Source: Membranipora membranacea (taxonomy: Eukaryota; Bryozoa; Gymnolaemata; Cheilostomatida; Membraniporidae). From it: a stretch of DNA of 64,000 nt. This document shows, one piece after another, positions 12,601 through 25,603 of this stretch. Within the stretch, counting starts at the first letter, position 1. Every line of letters begins with the position of its first letter. The notes under the pieces were generated by a model that had not been told where the DNA came from, made no database searches, and was given only the letters and a program-made list of their open reading frames with translations. Made by a program: the position numbers and the translations under genes. The DNA is taken from contig OU612075.1 of assembly GCA_914767715.1 (NCBI GenBank), forward strand, positions 11,534,001 to 11,598,000. The letters are read 5' to 3'.

Positions 12601-15600
12601 GCTTCCCATCAGATTTTGTTGCAATTTACCGAGACAATAACCTTGAAGCCTGCTGATTTATCATAGGGTTAATATACTATTACTATCAAATCAGTAGGCT
12701 ATGTTTAGCAATCGAGAGGTGCATCCATATGATGCTCAGTTATAATTAGCATTTACAGGGATTAATATCTCATGTTCATGTAATTATTGCTATTAGGCAG
12801 GCACACCTAGAGAAAATGTTTCCACATATTGCGCAAAATATGAGCAAGAATCATGCTCATGAAAATTTTATAAGCTTGCAAAGTGTAGAGTACATCAGCA
12901 AGTCATTTGACAGCCTCTATAAACCTCTTCAGACCAGAATACCAACTAAAAGTGTTAACAGTAGAGCATTCTCATCACACATTATCTTGATGACTTCACA
13001 ATTCCCTAAGTTCAGATCTATCCAAGTTCATATCTCATACTCTAACAATACTTCATCAAGATGACATTGCATTGTTTGGAGGTGTTTATACTTCGGATAA
13101 ACTTGCACTATGGCGTCACACCTATTATTTTTCCTGACAGAGAGACTAGTATGTATGACATCCTACCTAGCAGGTGACCTTGATTTTAAATTATATTTAG
13201 AATCTCTTTCACATGTATAGTACAATTTCACAACCATCTAAATGATGAAGTTCAGGACTTTTTGTCTGAGTTGAGTGCATGGAGTTATAATAACTAACTA
13301 AATACTATATACATAGTATATTACAACTTTATTGTCAAGTGACTATCGTTGTTAGATTTGTGATAAGTTTCTTACTTTTTCTGAACTATAACTTCTTTCT
13401 CAGGTAACTCAGATAACACAAACAAATCTGCATTTTCCAGTACTGCTTTCTTTTTCTACAAGGTTTTTCTCTTAAAAGTGATTGTGACAGAATCAGGTTT
13501 TTAGGAGTATACAAAATACATGTAGTACCTTTTTATTACCCTCACTCTAGTAGTATACCAAAAACCTGATCCTGTCACAATCACATCAACCACACATGGT
13601 GGAGACAGAATACAGTATTAATATACACATACCTGACATAGGAGATCATAGAATGGTAGTGGATCTATGCCCATATCCTCCATTCGCTGCATCTGTTCCT
13701 CGTAGAAGTGCTCCATCTCATACATAGATATATACCCATCTCCGTCTAGGTCCATACATCGGAACCAGTACTCTATACTATCAACATATGAGATCAAATT
13801 CATAGTGGGGACATTAGAAGCGGTCCAGGCTTGTTTATTAATAGATATAGTAGGTTGTTGTGAAAATATGAAGTCATAGTAGTCATAGCACAAGAATTGG
13901 GTCTGAGTTGAATTATAATTTTTACAAAATACATAAAAAAAGAGTTCACTTGCAGGTATATTATGAATTATATTGAGCCACAGGAGACATCTCTACAGGA
14001 AAAATTGTATGAAAGTATCTGGGATGGAGATGAGTGTTAGATATATCAATAGAGTTATTATATATATGCATATATATATTTTATTTCCAAAGCACTCTAA
14101 GGGTACATCCTTGCTACAAGCCATAGACAGTTCATGTAAATTATTCATAATGGATAGCCGTAGCAGCTCTGCTTATAAAGTCGTGGAATTTTCTTTAATA
14201 GCTTAGCACTAGCCGTGAACTTTGAGCAAGCGGAAGGAAGATTTGGCAACGCTATAAAAGATTACGACCAGGCACATGTAGTAAGATGTTGCCTCATTAT
14301 AAACACAAACAAACGGCAGCAGCTGAAATCTCAGATGTAATCTATGATGTCATGAGTTATATCGCAGCAGGAAACTGGCTGTTCAGTTTACAGGTAGACT
14401 ATTATTAGTATCTGACGATAAGCAATGTGTAAACAGATCTTCCATCTTGGCATGTTTGATATTGTGCCATACTAGGATCAGAGAGTATAATCTATGTCGT
14501 GGTGACAACCCGAAATAAGGGGAAAAAGAAAGGTTTAGAACAGTGGTACAGCAAAATTTTGGTTATTCTGTTCACAGTTGAACTCATGAAAACTTTCTTA
14601 ATTCTGTCTTCCCAGTTTGATGCCTTAATTTTGTTCATGGGTAAACACCAGAGTCTTAACATATTCCTGCCTATAAAAATGTGAAATTTACTCTCTGTGC
14701 TAAGCTGTTGTGTCTTGTGGTATATCGGAATAAAAAGAAGGCTATATGTAGCTAAAAAATAACCAGCAAAATAACTGCCTTTTCCCTGCAAAACTTCGAA
14801 TTACCTTCAACTTTTAATTTTTACCTTTTGTCTGTCTTTTTGTCCTCCTCGCTGAGTAAGAAAGCCACAAAGTCTGTGTAGCTCATCTTCCCTCCTTGCT
14901 TTAATCTCGTCACGGCACCAGAGAATATTCTATCTATGATGTGACTCGACAATGCTAAAAAGACATCATATAACAGTAAGGCAAAGAGCATAATGTATAG
15001 TACATATTGAATAAACCGCATATGGCATTATGCATAATGCACTATGCAAAATGCATTATGTTTAATGTATTACACACAATGCATTGCATATCATGCATTA
15101 CGCCTAATGCAATACATATTCAGGCTTTAGACTGTGTTGGTTGTGCTCATATATAAGTACCATCCAGCTTGGTACATCAACCTGAAATGCAGCAATGTTA
15201 TTTGCATCTTTCAAACCGGATGCAATCAAATATTCAGGTGAACCTGAGAAAACTGGAGCAGTCATTTAGTTGGTCCTTTGTGGCAGGGATGCACTCTAAT
15301 TTATCCAGAACATTTGGCCTGCCTAAATCAGATAGAAATAAAAACAGTTAAAACTTTGAGTTGGAGACTTGTCGATTCTAGTGTTATCAGTTTGGATTCC
15401 AGCTCAATGAAGATATTTATCATAATATATATTTTATCTGAGCAAATTGCCAATAATATTTGCAAGAAGTTAACCAGGGTATACTTTGTAATAACTCCAG
15501 CCACTCATCATCTCAGAAATACAAAAACACATTTAAGACCAGCTAAAGCCCTAATTGGGCCGAAATCAATCACTTTTCAATCAAGGCCAGGCATGTATAG

Positions 15601-18600
15601 TAAATTGGCTCCGGCTTTTCGTATGTATTTAATTGCATATTGTTTGCAAAAGTGCAAACAATTGTGCAGTAACTTTGAGAGAATAATTATGTACATAACA
15701 CTGTTCCAAATGGGATGATACCTTGATATGCCAGTAGTATTTCAATTTGACACAGCGTTATGGGAATGATCATCCCTGAATCTCTAAATACATGGAGCAG
15801 GGGCCATACTGCCAATAATTGGGACTTTCAACACGTCACACAGGAGCTCAAATGCTTCATAACAAAAATTATCTCAGGACTGTAAAATAATCAAAATAAG
15901 ATTTGAGAAAATACATGATGTAGGCCTACTAGTGGAAATAATAAGTAGACTACAGTAAATATCTCTCACCATGATCGTTATGGCGCGCCAGGTCATCTTT
16001 ATCTATAAATAAGTCATGGTCCTTGTCTAGCTCCCAGAATTTACAGTATATCACATAGAAGTGCTCGTATGAGAAATAGTCTGTAATCTGATTAATATCA
16101 TCCTCCTCCTCCAATAATACTATCATCTATAAATAATATATAGTATATGATAATAATATAATATACAATTATAATAATAATAATATCACAGAAAATACAT
16201 ATAATATATGTATAATTTAAAATTATATAATTTGCCTATCATATATATTATATCATATAGTGGAAAAAGGTTTAATATCAAATATATATAAAGAATCAAA
16301 CATATTGAGTATTATTTCTATCTATAGGGGGACAGTATTCGACTATTCTAGAACTAGAGGGGAGATCTTCTCGTCAAGCGACGAAACATCACTGTACAAT
16401 AATTACTATTCTAAACACAATATGCTCCATTCTAAATTCTTTTGCATATTAAACACCACCGATAGGCGCCATTTTATTGCTCCATAATGCTAAAAGTTGC
16501 AACCTTTTTGCAACTCTAGACGTATAAAAGAGAATATAAACTCTTCGATTGCAATAACCTGGGTGTATTTGTACGCATGGACTAAGATAAGATGTCTACC
16601 TTTTACAACCTTAACCAGACTGTATTAGAGGGTATGCTGTGGAAAAGCACATAGCGATGGTCAACTTGTCTACCGTGGACAAGATCAAGTTTGATCAAGG
16701 TCTGCTTGCATTTGGGTTTGTTCAGCTAGCAAAGAAAGGACTTATATAAGTAAGCAAGGGGAGTGAATGTCAGCTAGCAACGAATATTACTATATCAAGC
16801 ATGTGGAAAAAAGGAGAGCTCTTCCTCCTGCAAACACTTTACTCCTCTAGGGAATCACGAGACAAAAACAGTGTTATACAATTTAATACACCTGGAGCGG
16901 ATGAAGGTCTGGCTTGCACCTGTACTTGGATGTTTTACCACAATTGTCCTCCGATACATCATAATACATTACCATATCTCACCTGTAATAAGTTACTTCT
17001 CCTTAGTTCGGATATCGTAATCTTTCCGGACCATGAGGTGTTTACTGTATAAAATATTCTGCTAATAACCTGCAACACATCAAACTTCATTCAGAGGGTG
17101 TTGAACGTGTACTAGTTATGTAAGAGTGATGGCAATGAACGAATGGCTATATGCCCCCCCCCACCTGCTGAAAACTGTACCTAAAGCTCGTTATTGTAGC
17201 AGACTATTGAAACACTAACCCCTGCATGGAGATCTTCAAGCATGATTAAAAGTAAGTAAAACATCACAGTTTAGAAATTAGAACTGACTCCGATGGCCAA
17301 ATAAACATGTAAGTAAATCAAACGGAAGTAACAAAATATGAATGAACAAAAATAACCCAACTATTAATAAACATATTAATTAAGTATTAATATGCTCTAT
17401 GTATGGTACTTACACAATGTATATATCGTGAATGGAAGTCGACAGCGTCTTGTAAGAACTGTAGGCCTGGATGGGAATCAACTACGTCCTAGAAAATGGA
17501 ATCAAAAATACATTGATTATATAAATTTATATAACATATGTAATATATGAATGTCATAGTAAATAAAATAAAAGTGGTGAGCATCACATATTGACAAACA
17601 TGATACCATTGGCGAAATGCAACGCAACGTCACAGATTTGTGCTAAACTCCTTACTCTACTGATGTCTTGGATTTCCGTTGCAGCAGATCAACTCATCCT
17701 TTTTCAAATATCACTGTCTTAGTTTTACTAAATAGTCTACATGTGGTAAGTTGCTAAACTTGGAAAGATCATTTGCTTCCAATGCTGGTTACGTAATCAA
17801 AACACAATTGTAATACTTAAGGATTATGCTCTGGGATGGAATGGCCGCTGCAAACAAAATTGAATAGCTTGATTGTTTCAATGATGGGCCAAAATCTCAT
17901 CAGGATGCATTTGCCTTTCGTACATGGAAACACAGTGATATAGGCATATCAGATTGTAAACAGCCTACCTGGACCAGATCTACAAAGTCCTCGTGCTCGA
18001 GCCAGTTTTTACCTGGCTTAGCCAGTAGCTTTACAAACCGAGATATATCGTCATGACATACTGAAGTTATACTAAAACAGAATAAGAAAAAAGTTTTAGC
18101 TTTGTCTGCAAAATTTAACAGCTAAGCATCACAATACAGGAGCTTTAATGAAGATGACTGACTATGAATAGTACAAGCATTGCAAGGTAAAACTAAATTG
18201 CGCCCCCCCCCCCCCAAACTCTTGTCCCCCTCCTCTCCCCCCACCGCCCAACTATCTGAAGTCATCAACTTGAACTTAGGTCAATGATTGGTTCTAGTGC
18301 TCTAACTCCGATCAGGCTGCTGTTTGTGGCATTATCTTACACAACCCACCCTGTGGATGATAACAGGAAGTCACTACCAAGATCCTGGCAATAGTTTAAC
18401 CTCTCAGACAGTGATTCTTCCAGAAAATAAACGGTGTTTGTAATTTCGTATCATCGGTCACAACAACTCCAGAAATGTCTGGGGAAACATTTTCTATGTC
18501 AAGATTAGGTAACATAATGTAGAATCCCACTCTTCAAAACACTAATGAGCTTACTATATTTATGTAAATGTAAGCCAAACTTATAGTATGTAATCCCTCA

Positions 18601-21600
18601 CATAAGCACATTCCAAAAAAATATCAAACAACAATACTGGCTAATTAACTCATTTAAAGAAAGTATGCAGCTACTAAACAAATCCCCTCTTGTCCAATTA
18701 GGGGTTATATCATTGAGCACTCCTTGAGGAACCCTTGACTTTTTGATTCACATGAACTAAACATGCATAACTGTGGGCATGTGAATGGGAATCTGAGGTT
18801 TACAGGTGGAATATGGCTATGTGAGTTCAGAACGCCGCCCTTCTATAAAATGTTCGATTTCGTGGTTCAGTTTATTTTCTGGAGTACCATCAATAAGAAA
18901 ATCTGTTCACAACTCACTAGATAGGCTTTTGACTGTCCACAATCAGGTAGCAAAATGTTCTAGATTCTAGGGAATTTTAACATAGGTATAAAAACGGCAT
19001 GTCCATTGCTGATGACATCAATATTTTCAAATGGCGACCAAAACATTGGTTCTGGTGTGACGTTAAATATCAAATTTTGTTACAGCAACCAAGAAGTCAG
19101 CACTGCCGGCTTAGATCATGAAGACATCACTGGTAGTCTGGGAAAGCTACCAATGAGGTCCACTGAGGATGATAAACAGAATAGGATCAATACCTGCAAA
19201 CCTTAGAAACCTTAGAAATTTCATTCATACTGACTCTCGTGATCTGACTGGGCATGTAGATCACTGATAAACTAGGTTATCATTACCACAAAGCAGGTGT
19301 CGTAAGGCTAAGTATGCATCATGCGTGACTTGAATTCGCGCATGTGCAAGAACAATGAGTTTAGTTTGGGTTCTGATTGCAACTTTGGAAAGGGGAAATG
19401 GGATATCCCCTGCATGAACTGTCAATCAAAATCAGCTAATTATGACAAGAGAGGATAACTATTGATAACAAATCCGCACGCTTTGGGAAGTATGTCACCA
19501 GAGCAGGTAGCCAATCAGATGGCTTCGGAATTCCGAGGCTCAATTTTGCAGAGATCAGCTCATGCCCAGAGCTGCGCATGCGCAGAATGAATTTCATTGG
19601 TAACAACGCCTATTGTTTGTAGATAATTTCATTGTTCATGAAGGTATCTAACGATCCCATTACATTACATGGAAAAGGCATAAGTTCTCTAATAAGTTAC
19701 ACTAGTCATTACTTTGATTGGGTAATCATACTACTCAAGCGTATTGCAGCAATGAAATTAGCATCATCTGCTTCGTAATGGGCCTATATACCAATACATA
19801 CACTTTATACCATTACATGTAAGTAGACTAGTGTTATACTATTCAATCAAAGGTGAACTGGGGTGGAGTCTATGTAACATAGCTATAGAACATTTCCATT
19901 TGTTTTTCGGAAGTATACAGCGCCGGTTGCTTATTTAAGTCCCCATTACAGTATTCTCCAGGTTTAACAGCCTTTGCTGTGTCAAATACCTATCATATTA
20001 TCTGTAGGGAACAGTAGGCCTATATCCTAAATAGGGTGCTCAACCAATATTTTTGCATGGCCATAAAACTACTGCTAAGTCAGTGTAATCCACATAGTGT
20101 CTGGGGTCTGTGAATGCTTTGTCCTCTAGAGCTATGAGTATAACGTATAACTCTCAGGTATATACACCCAACCCAATATCCCTTCAATTTTGTTCCTGCG
20201 CCTAATTAACTTTATTGGTGACCTCAGATCACAACATACCCATAAACTTAAATCTGGCTAAATTATGATAGCAAATTTGTTAATTTGACTGGTTCAAGTT
20301 CAAACTCTTTACATAACTCATCTGCAGAATGTAAACCTGGAAGTATTGTATTGCATAAACAGTTGGTCTAAAGAGAGTGATCATCTCGAGACAGACGAAT
20401 GAGACATATAGACAGACAGAAGTGACACGTACCGTTCCCAGACGTTTATAAAGTTTTGAACGCTGAAATATCCTAGAGATTTAGCACCAGTGGCATTATA
20501 CAGCAACACTCCCCAGTATTTCGGCACTCCTATCGCCTATAAAATAACAGCCATCCATATTGATAAATAATTATGACATCAAATCAAACAGCAAGAGAGA
20601 GTTTGCAGCAAAAAATGGGGCTAGGTATGCATGTAAAATGCACGAAAGTTCACATTGTCGCATTACAATTCATGTCTAGAATTACATTGACTGTGTAAGG
20701 CTGTATGGATCGAACCATTTTGATAAAGAATTATGACATCAAATCATAATAGAAGAGAAAGGTAGCCACAAAAAATTGGGACATATATGCCTGCAATATG
20801 CCAGTTTGAACATACAATGGCAGTACATTAGCTGTGTAAGGCAGTTTATGCCCGAGATCAAAGTTTAACGTTATGTAAAATGGAATGTTTTGTTGGTGAT
20901 AAAATCAAGTTTTCATGTCTAATCTCCAAGAATCTGATTCATCTAAAGTCAAATTTTCAATACTAGCTTGTTTTCCATGAAATTTATTCAGCAGGGATAT
21001 TGCAGAATGGATGAGCCATAAAATACTGATTGTTAGGAATGGGACCTTACTTTCTAACTCAAACTACCATTGTCATTGTCTACTCTATGCACTATGTCAT
21101 TCCGAAACATGCTATCATACATGTCCTATCTCCGTATAGGCTGGCCCACATATAATCAGCAACACAGTAGCAGTTGGAGGGAGAGGGCAGTATTCTATCA
21201 AAAGACTATGAGCTTACCGGATCTCAATGTGATCTATTATTGAAACGGTGCCAGGCTGAAACAGTTCTGCAGCCTGGACCATTAGCCCAAGTCTTACCTT
21301 AGCAAATCCATGCATATCAGCTCGCTGAATCTTCTCATCAGCCGCAGACTTTTTGAGATATTCTCTGGCTAGTTTGAGTGTCTGATCCGGCTCCACCTCT
21401 GCAGCGCTGATAGCCGGCCGACCCAGAGGGAAGTAAAATGGTGGGATCTTCACAGACGCCTCTCCATCCTCGCTGACGACTAGTGATTGAGATACTGATA
21501 CTGCTGTCTTATCCTTCTGTGAACATTTAAGATGACCCAATCATATAAAACACTGATAATGTTTCAATAGAATGACCTATCAAGGTTGTAGGAAAAAACG

Positions 21601-24600
21601 CAATGTCTATGCTTATGATCAGAACTATACAATATGACTGCAGATATAAATTTGATGGACTGACCATCTAGGTACCTACCATAAGCTATCATGATGTTGT
21701 TAAACTGGCCTAAAATACTACAAGGTTTTAGTGTAGCTGCTTATCCTCAAAACTTTTCATACCTACTGCTTGCTTTGTAGCAGGCCATATCACAACTAAA
21801 AGGACACAATGATTTTTTGAACCATCAAGTGGAACAGAGAAGTAATTTTCCCTTCTCGGATGACTTTTCTAAAACTACATCCTGATCTGATCATATCTCA
21901 AAACGAAACTGTCTGAATGACAGGCAATAAATACCCAGCCGATGGCATTATTATTGTGAATTCCATGGTTCTGGACGTGTTACGTATATCCATTTTTCCC
22001 ATGGTGGGTGGATTGAGATGAACAACCTTGGATAATTACCTCTTCTTTCAATATGAACCCAGGTGATGTCGGAGTAGTCGGCGATTTTTTATCTTTATTT
22101 ACAGTTATAGGTTTCTTTACAAGAGGAATAAATAATTTAGTCACAGAATTAGATGATGATTTAGTGGAGTGTTTATGTTGGTGGTATTTATTATTCTCCG
22201 ACAGCACCGCATTAGTCACAGACTCAAATCTCTCGATATGAGACTTCACGTCCAACTCTTTCTGTCTTTGCTCTTCGATCGCTCGGCAAAATCCAAAATG
22301 TACGGATCCACAATCCCCGGCTGAACCAGATAATCCACCACTCCGATGTATCGTGCACTTTTTATGCACATTGTGTATGGCAAGAGCGTGTTTTTGGTCA
22401 ACGAGTACATTTCCGAACAGTGTCAACCGGGACCTGACTATATGAGGCGTAATGCTGCGTAGTGACGTATCAGCTACCATCTCTCTATCCTTGTGTTTTC
22501 GCCAAAAAGCGTTCGATGTTTGTTTGTCCCATGTGTTATTGTTGTTATTGTTGAGGCTCATAATATCCATATTTTGTGTGCGCATCATGGTGCTGGACTA
22601 TATAATCTTCCTCCCTGGCGTTAGACTCGTAGGAGCTCCGGTGAGTGGCGCAGTAGAGGTCGATACTTATACAGAAGAGACATTAGTCGGATTTGATACC
22701 TGATCTCATTACGAACTAAACGAATTATGATTCGAGGCTTCGAGAGCTCGGCTCTACTAATTAGCAGAATTAATTAGACAAGCCTACATTCTATATATTC
22801 TGCAATGATGCTCGATCAATGTAAGATACTCCAAGCAGACGATGTTATTATTATCATTCTACCTGCGCTGCTCGAGTCTTGATTACTTTCTCTCGATATG
22901 TAGATTGATAGATAAGCTATCACGATGAAGTAACGTTAACACTACGAGAAAGTGATTACAGTCAGATATTACAATGATGATGATTATTTTTCTTCTCCGC
23001 TGCCGTGTGATCCAGTAGTCGGCATCAGCTGCCAACATCAGTTTGATTTGCTCTACATAGTGTTTACCTACACTCCTCTGCACCTTATAGTAGCTGTATA
23101 TAAGTGTATATAATACTGTTTGTATTTCTATCCACTATTTAAAGTCATCAGAGTGAATATTACTATTCATATACGCCTTTATTACTGATCCATATTTCTT
23201 AGCTCAACAATAGCGAAGACCACAATATTTTCATTTTGGCAGTAGATTTCCATGATAGGCTACAGCTGTTCAACTTATAATGGGTCTTTGCTTATACAAC
23301 ACAATATGTGCAATGATCCTTGGCACATATTCCACCTGACATTAGATTTAGCGCTGCCAATATGAAATGATGGAATGCTGCATGAATGAAATTATATTTG
23401 CCTCACGTTTGTACGTAAATGCCATTCAGACTATTTTTCATTCAATATAATGATAAGCCTGTGGGGTTGCAATGACAACAGAAGTTGGTCACAATCTATT
23501 TGTGTGTATCATTGCAATTATTAGGATTTGAGAAATGTCGTCAGGTCATATGCGTCCTGCGCCATCACATGACTATTTAGTAGCTAGGGTTTTCAGTAGA
23601 AGCCAAGCAACATTACTCAGGCCAACAGGAGTGTCAGGCTAAATTTTTTCAATACATTTATTTGCAGTGACACCAGCTGGTTTTGCTTACTTTGAGGAAG
23701 AAAATTCAAATATTTCAAGTACTCAAAGCTTCAATTTTGTCCATCATCTGCTGCTGGTTTTTATTACTTTGAGGATGCTATTGCTGTAACTACTTCCCCA
23801 AACCTACAAGTACAGCCAGCAGTGCTGTATCAAATAAAAATCTGTATGCAGTGTTTGCCTATAATATGGAAATGTTTTGCTGTTGTTTTTGTGACTAAGG
23901 CAACTTTGGCATTGAAATTTCCAGGTCTAACTTAAAAAACAACTCTAAGCCACCTCTGCAAATAACTTGGTTTAGTTTTATCTAGCAGTAGCTATTTATA
24001 TGCATGTAATGTATTCCGTCTTTCGGATTTACTAGGCACAGTTTTTATCGTATGATGTTGTGGATGAGTTTGGGGAGTTACTCTCTCTGTGATCAGCCCT
24101 TATATTGAGCAGACAACTTCAGTGGAGCAAGAATCGTACCATATATTATTGTTTCAAAACTTATGAAAATTTATTGCCACTAGATTATTTTAGTGGGAGT
24201 AGAGAAGATGTGTGGAATCACATCACACTTCAGATATATCCACTAGTCCCTAACACTGCATGCTGGGCGTTTTTGTTGCTGAACAGCAATAAAGATGTAG
24301 GTGTTGTGGGGGCAACATTGTATAAATGGTTATTGAAACTGATAGTAAATTCCCTGTCTAAACCAGAGGGTCATGTTTCTATGAAGAGGTCAGGCATCAT
24401 GCCGGTGAGGCTAGACGAAGCAGGTATATGATAGTACCACACGTCTCCTGGGATAGGATCATCGTATGTATGTTCCCATAATAGACATTATCTCAAAGTT
24501 TGAGAATCTTGCTACGGGGTTAACATCCATCAATCCCATAAAATTAAAAACAATAGAGTATCTGTAGGTAGCAGTTTAACTTACCCTGCTGAAGCTCTTT

Positions 24601-25603
24601 TTATGTCTGCTGCGTGGTGATCTCGGGCTGGCGGTGACTTTAGACGGAGGTGGAGAGCAGGGAGGAGTACTCGGTGATGCTGGACGGTTAGCTGCTATTG
24701 CTCGACTTGGTGATTGTGTTCTCTTGTAATTCAGTTGTACAGCGGACGCTTCGCTTGCCTGCGGAAAAAAGTTGAATTGAGTGATAAAGATAGGAAGTTT
24801 TTGGATAAACAAGTCGGTTGTGAAAACCAAGACTAAAAGTTAAAGTAGCTTGTGTATAGGGGTGCTTTTAGAACCACATCAGCTTGGAACTGAAGCTTTG
24901 TTTATTTAAATTTTACCCTTCAAGTCGGCCTGTGAAATTTTTGCACTGATTGACTCTATAGTACCCTTATCTTTGAGATAAGGTTAGTCTACAAAGCTTC
25001 GCACCCTAAACTAAACATAGCTGGTGTGACAACTCCAACTCAGGGGGATATTGACAACCCAAATTAAAAAGATTGTGTTCAGTATCTCAAATCCACTTCT
25101 ATTGTTCAATATCATTAAAGTCTGAAAGATTAATTCAACTTCAGCATTCCTAGCTTTTAATTGGTATGCATGACATGCACATAGATAATTTAGTCAGGTG
25201 CCAATATGAGTCTATAAATAAACGAAAAGGGATATTTGCAACCGGTTCACAGTCTTTCCGCATAAATAATTAGGTACCAGATGTACTTGGATAATTTAGT
25301 CAGGTTCCAGTAGGAATTCATAAGCAAATCAGGAAATTTACAAGCCTCTCTGTTTCTTTTTGTCTTTTTTTTCTTTCAATTTCACAATGTAGCATTGGAC
25401 CATCTATTTAACGGGCCACCCTAAGATCAAGTGTCTCTTTGCCGTCCCATATAAATCTTTACCTGCGGAGTAGCGTAAGTGACCATTTCTCCTTTAAGGA
25501 TCTGAGTGAGACTAGAGTTGAGGCTGTTCTGCACAGCCTTATCTGTGATCCATTTCATGAACAGCTCATCAATCTTCAGGCGTAGGACGGGTTTTAGCGC
25601 CAT
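9669..25603 (-). CDS. PPP2R3: PP2A regulatory subunit B'' (PR72/PR48 family), 13 coding exons, complete
   Basis: Exons in transcript order: 25463-25603, 24585-24758, 21298-21516, 20433-20536, 17969-18071, 17414-17488, 16983-17069, 15970-16126, 14825-14954, 13633-13777, 11870-12019, 11485-11585, 9669-9837. They give 584 codons; human PPP2R3B has 575. B'' subunits direct the PP2A core enzyme to substrates and bind calcium. The N terminus [18 protein letters not shown] matches the PR48/PR70 start. A Ser/Pro-rich linker (about 60-105) precedes the conserved core: [38 protein letters not shown], then two canonical EF-hand loops, [12 protein letters not shown] (335-346) and [12 protein letters not shown] (407-418), followed by [15 protein letters not shown]. 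The tail is acidic. An in-frame TAA upstream of the ATG supports this start. A 5' UTR acceptor is likely just after 25649. No essential residue appears lost. Confidence 0.95.
9938..10052. repeat. small inverted-repeat element (MITE-like), TCAAGTTTGAT family
   Basis: About 24-nt arms, GGTTGCATCTAGATCAAGTT... at 9938 and its near reverse complement ending at 10052, enclose a ~65-bp core containing TTTTGCCTGCATTCGGAG. Related copies are at 12105-12200 and 16676-16723. The element lies in the 3'-most intron... strictly, between the last PPP2R3 exon (9837) and the 40-nt cassette exon. Confidence 0.55.
11195..11234 (-). CDS. PPP2R3: candidate 40-nt cassette exon of PPP2R3
   Basis: The stretch has a pyrimidine-rich acceptor (GTTTTTAG) and a consensus donor (GTGAGT). 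Joined to the upstream phase-2 donor at 11485 it encodes [14 protein letters not shown], resembling the acidic-aromatic tail that follows the same point in vertebrate PPP2R3A (a FEDYE stretch). Its length is not a multiple of three. With it, the next exon (9837) is read V-V-stop; without it, that exon gives a 56-codon acidic then Lys/Ser-rich tail. The two forms would therefore have different C termini. Confidence 0.5.
12105..12205. repeat. second, more decayed copy of the TCAAGTTTGAT element
   Basis: AGTTTGATCAAATTTGCCTG followed by CATTTTGGAGG on the left and ACTTGATCTACAGGGAATG on the right match the arms and core of the element at 9938-10052 at many positions. It is intronic within PPP2R3. 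Confidence 0.4.
12549..12585 (+). repeat. (CAAA)n microsatellite
   Basis: About nine tandem CAAA units in a PPP2R3 intron. Confidence 0.9.
15010..15118 (+). repeat. degenerate tandem repeat of an AATGCATTATGC-like unit
   Basis: Around ten diverged, often self-complementary units built on ATGCATTATGC / TAATGCA follow each other in the PPP2R3 intron before exon 14825-14954. Neighbouring units differ by one to three bases. Confidence 0.7.
16676..16785 (+). repeat. composite: TCAAGTTTGAT element copy joined to GCTAGC repeat copy 2
   Basis: AGATCAAGTTTGATCAAGG and TGCATTTGGG (16680-16720) match the left half of the element at 9938; the next bases (16724-16785), with TCAGCTAGCAAAG, ACTTATATAAG and TGTCAGCTAGCAACG, match the GCTAGC repeat family. 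Two repeat families thus abut directly in one PPP2R3 intron. Confidence 0.5.
18203..18215 (+). repeat. poly-C tract
   Basis: Thirteen consecutive C residues in a PPP2R3 intron, followed by further C-rich sequence to about 18245. Confidence 0.9.
22040..22588 (-). CDS. PPP2R3: alternative first coding exon of PPP2R3 (183 codons)
   Basis: A 549-nt open frame starts at ATG 22588 and ends at a donor (GTAATT) in phase 0, the phase needed to join the shared exon 21298-21516. The isoform would have 662 codons, replacing the first 105 residues of the other form. The peptide starts [18 protein letters not shown], is polar, and has a His/Ser-rich part near residues 135-150 and a Lys/Pro/Thr-rich end. 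I do not recognise a domain in it. Vertebrate PPP2R3A likewise makes PR130 and PR72 from different first exons, which makes an alternative promoter plausible. Transcript data are not available here. Confidence 0.6.

Noticed and set aside
15278-15718. 146-codon plus-strand open frame in a PPP2R3 intron
   Set aside because: No recognisable domain and ordinary intron composition; it is antisense to the gene.
21214-21297. The PPP2R3 exon at 21298-21516 stays open for a further 28 codons beyond its donor
   Set aside because: The donor AAG|GTAAGA at 21298 joins in phase to the conserved next exon, and the extra residues do not match the family; this is intron read-through.
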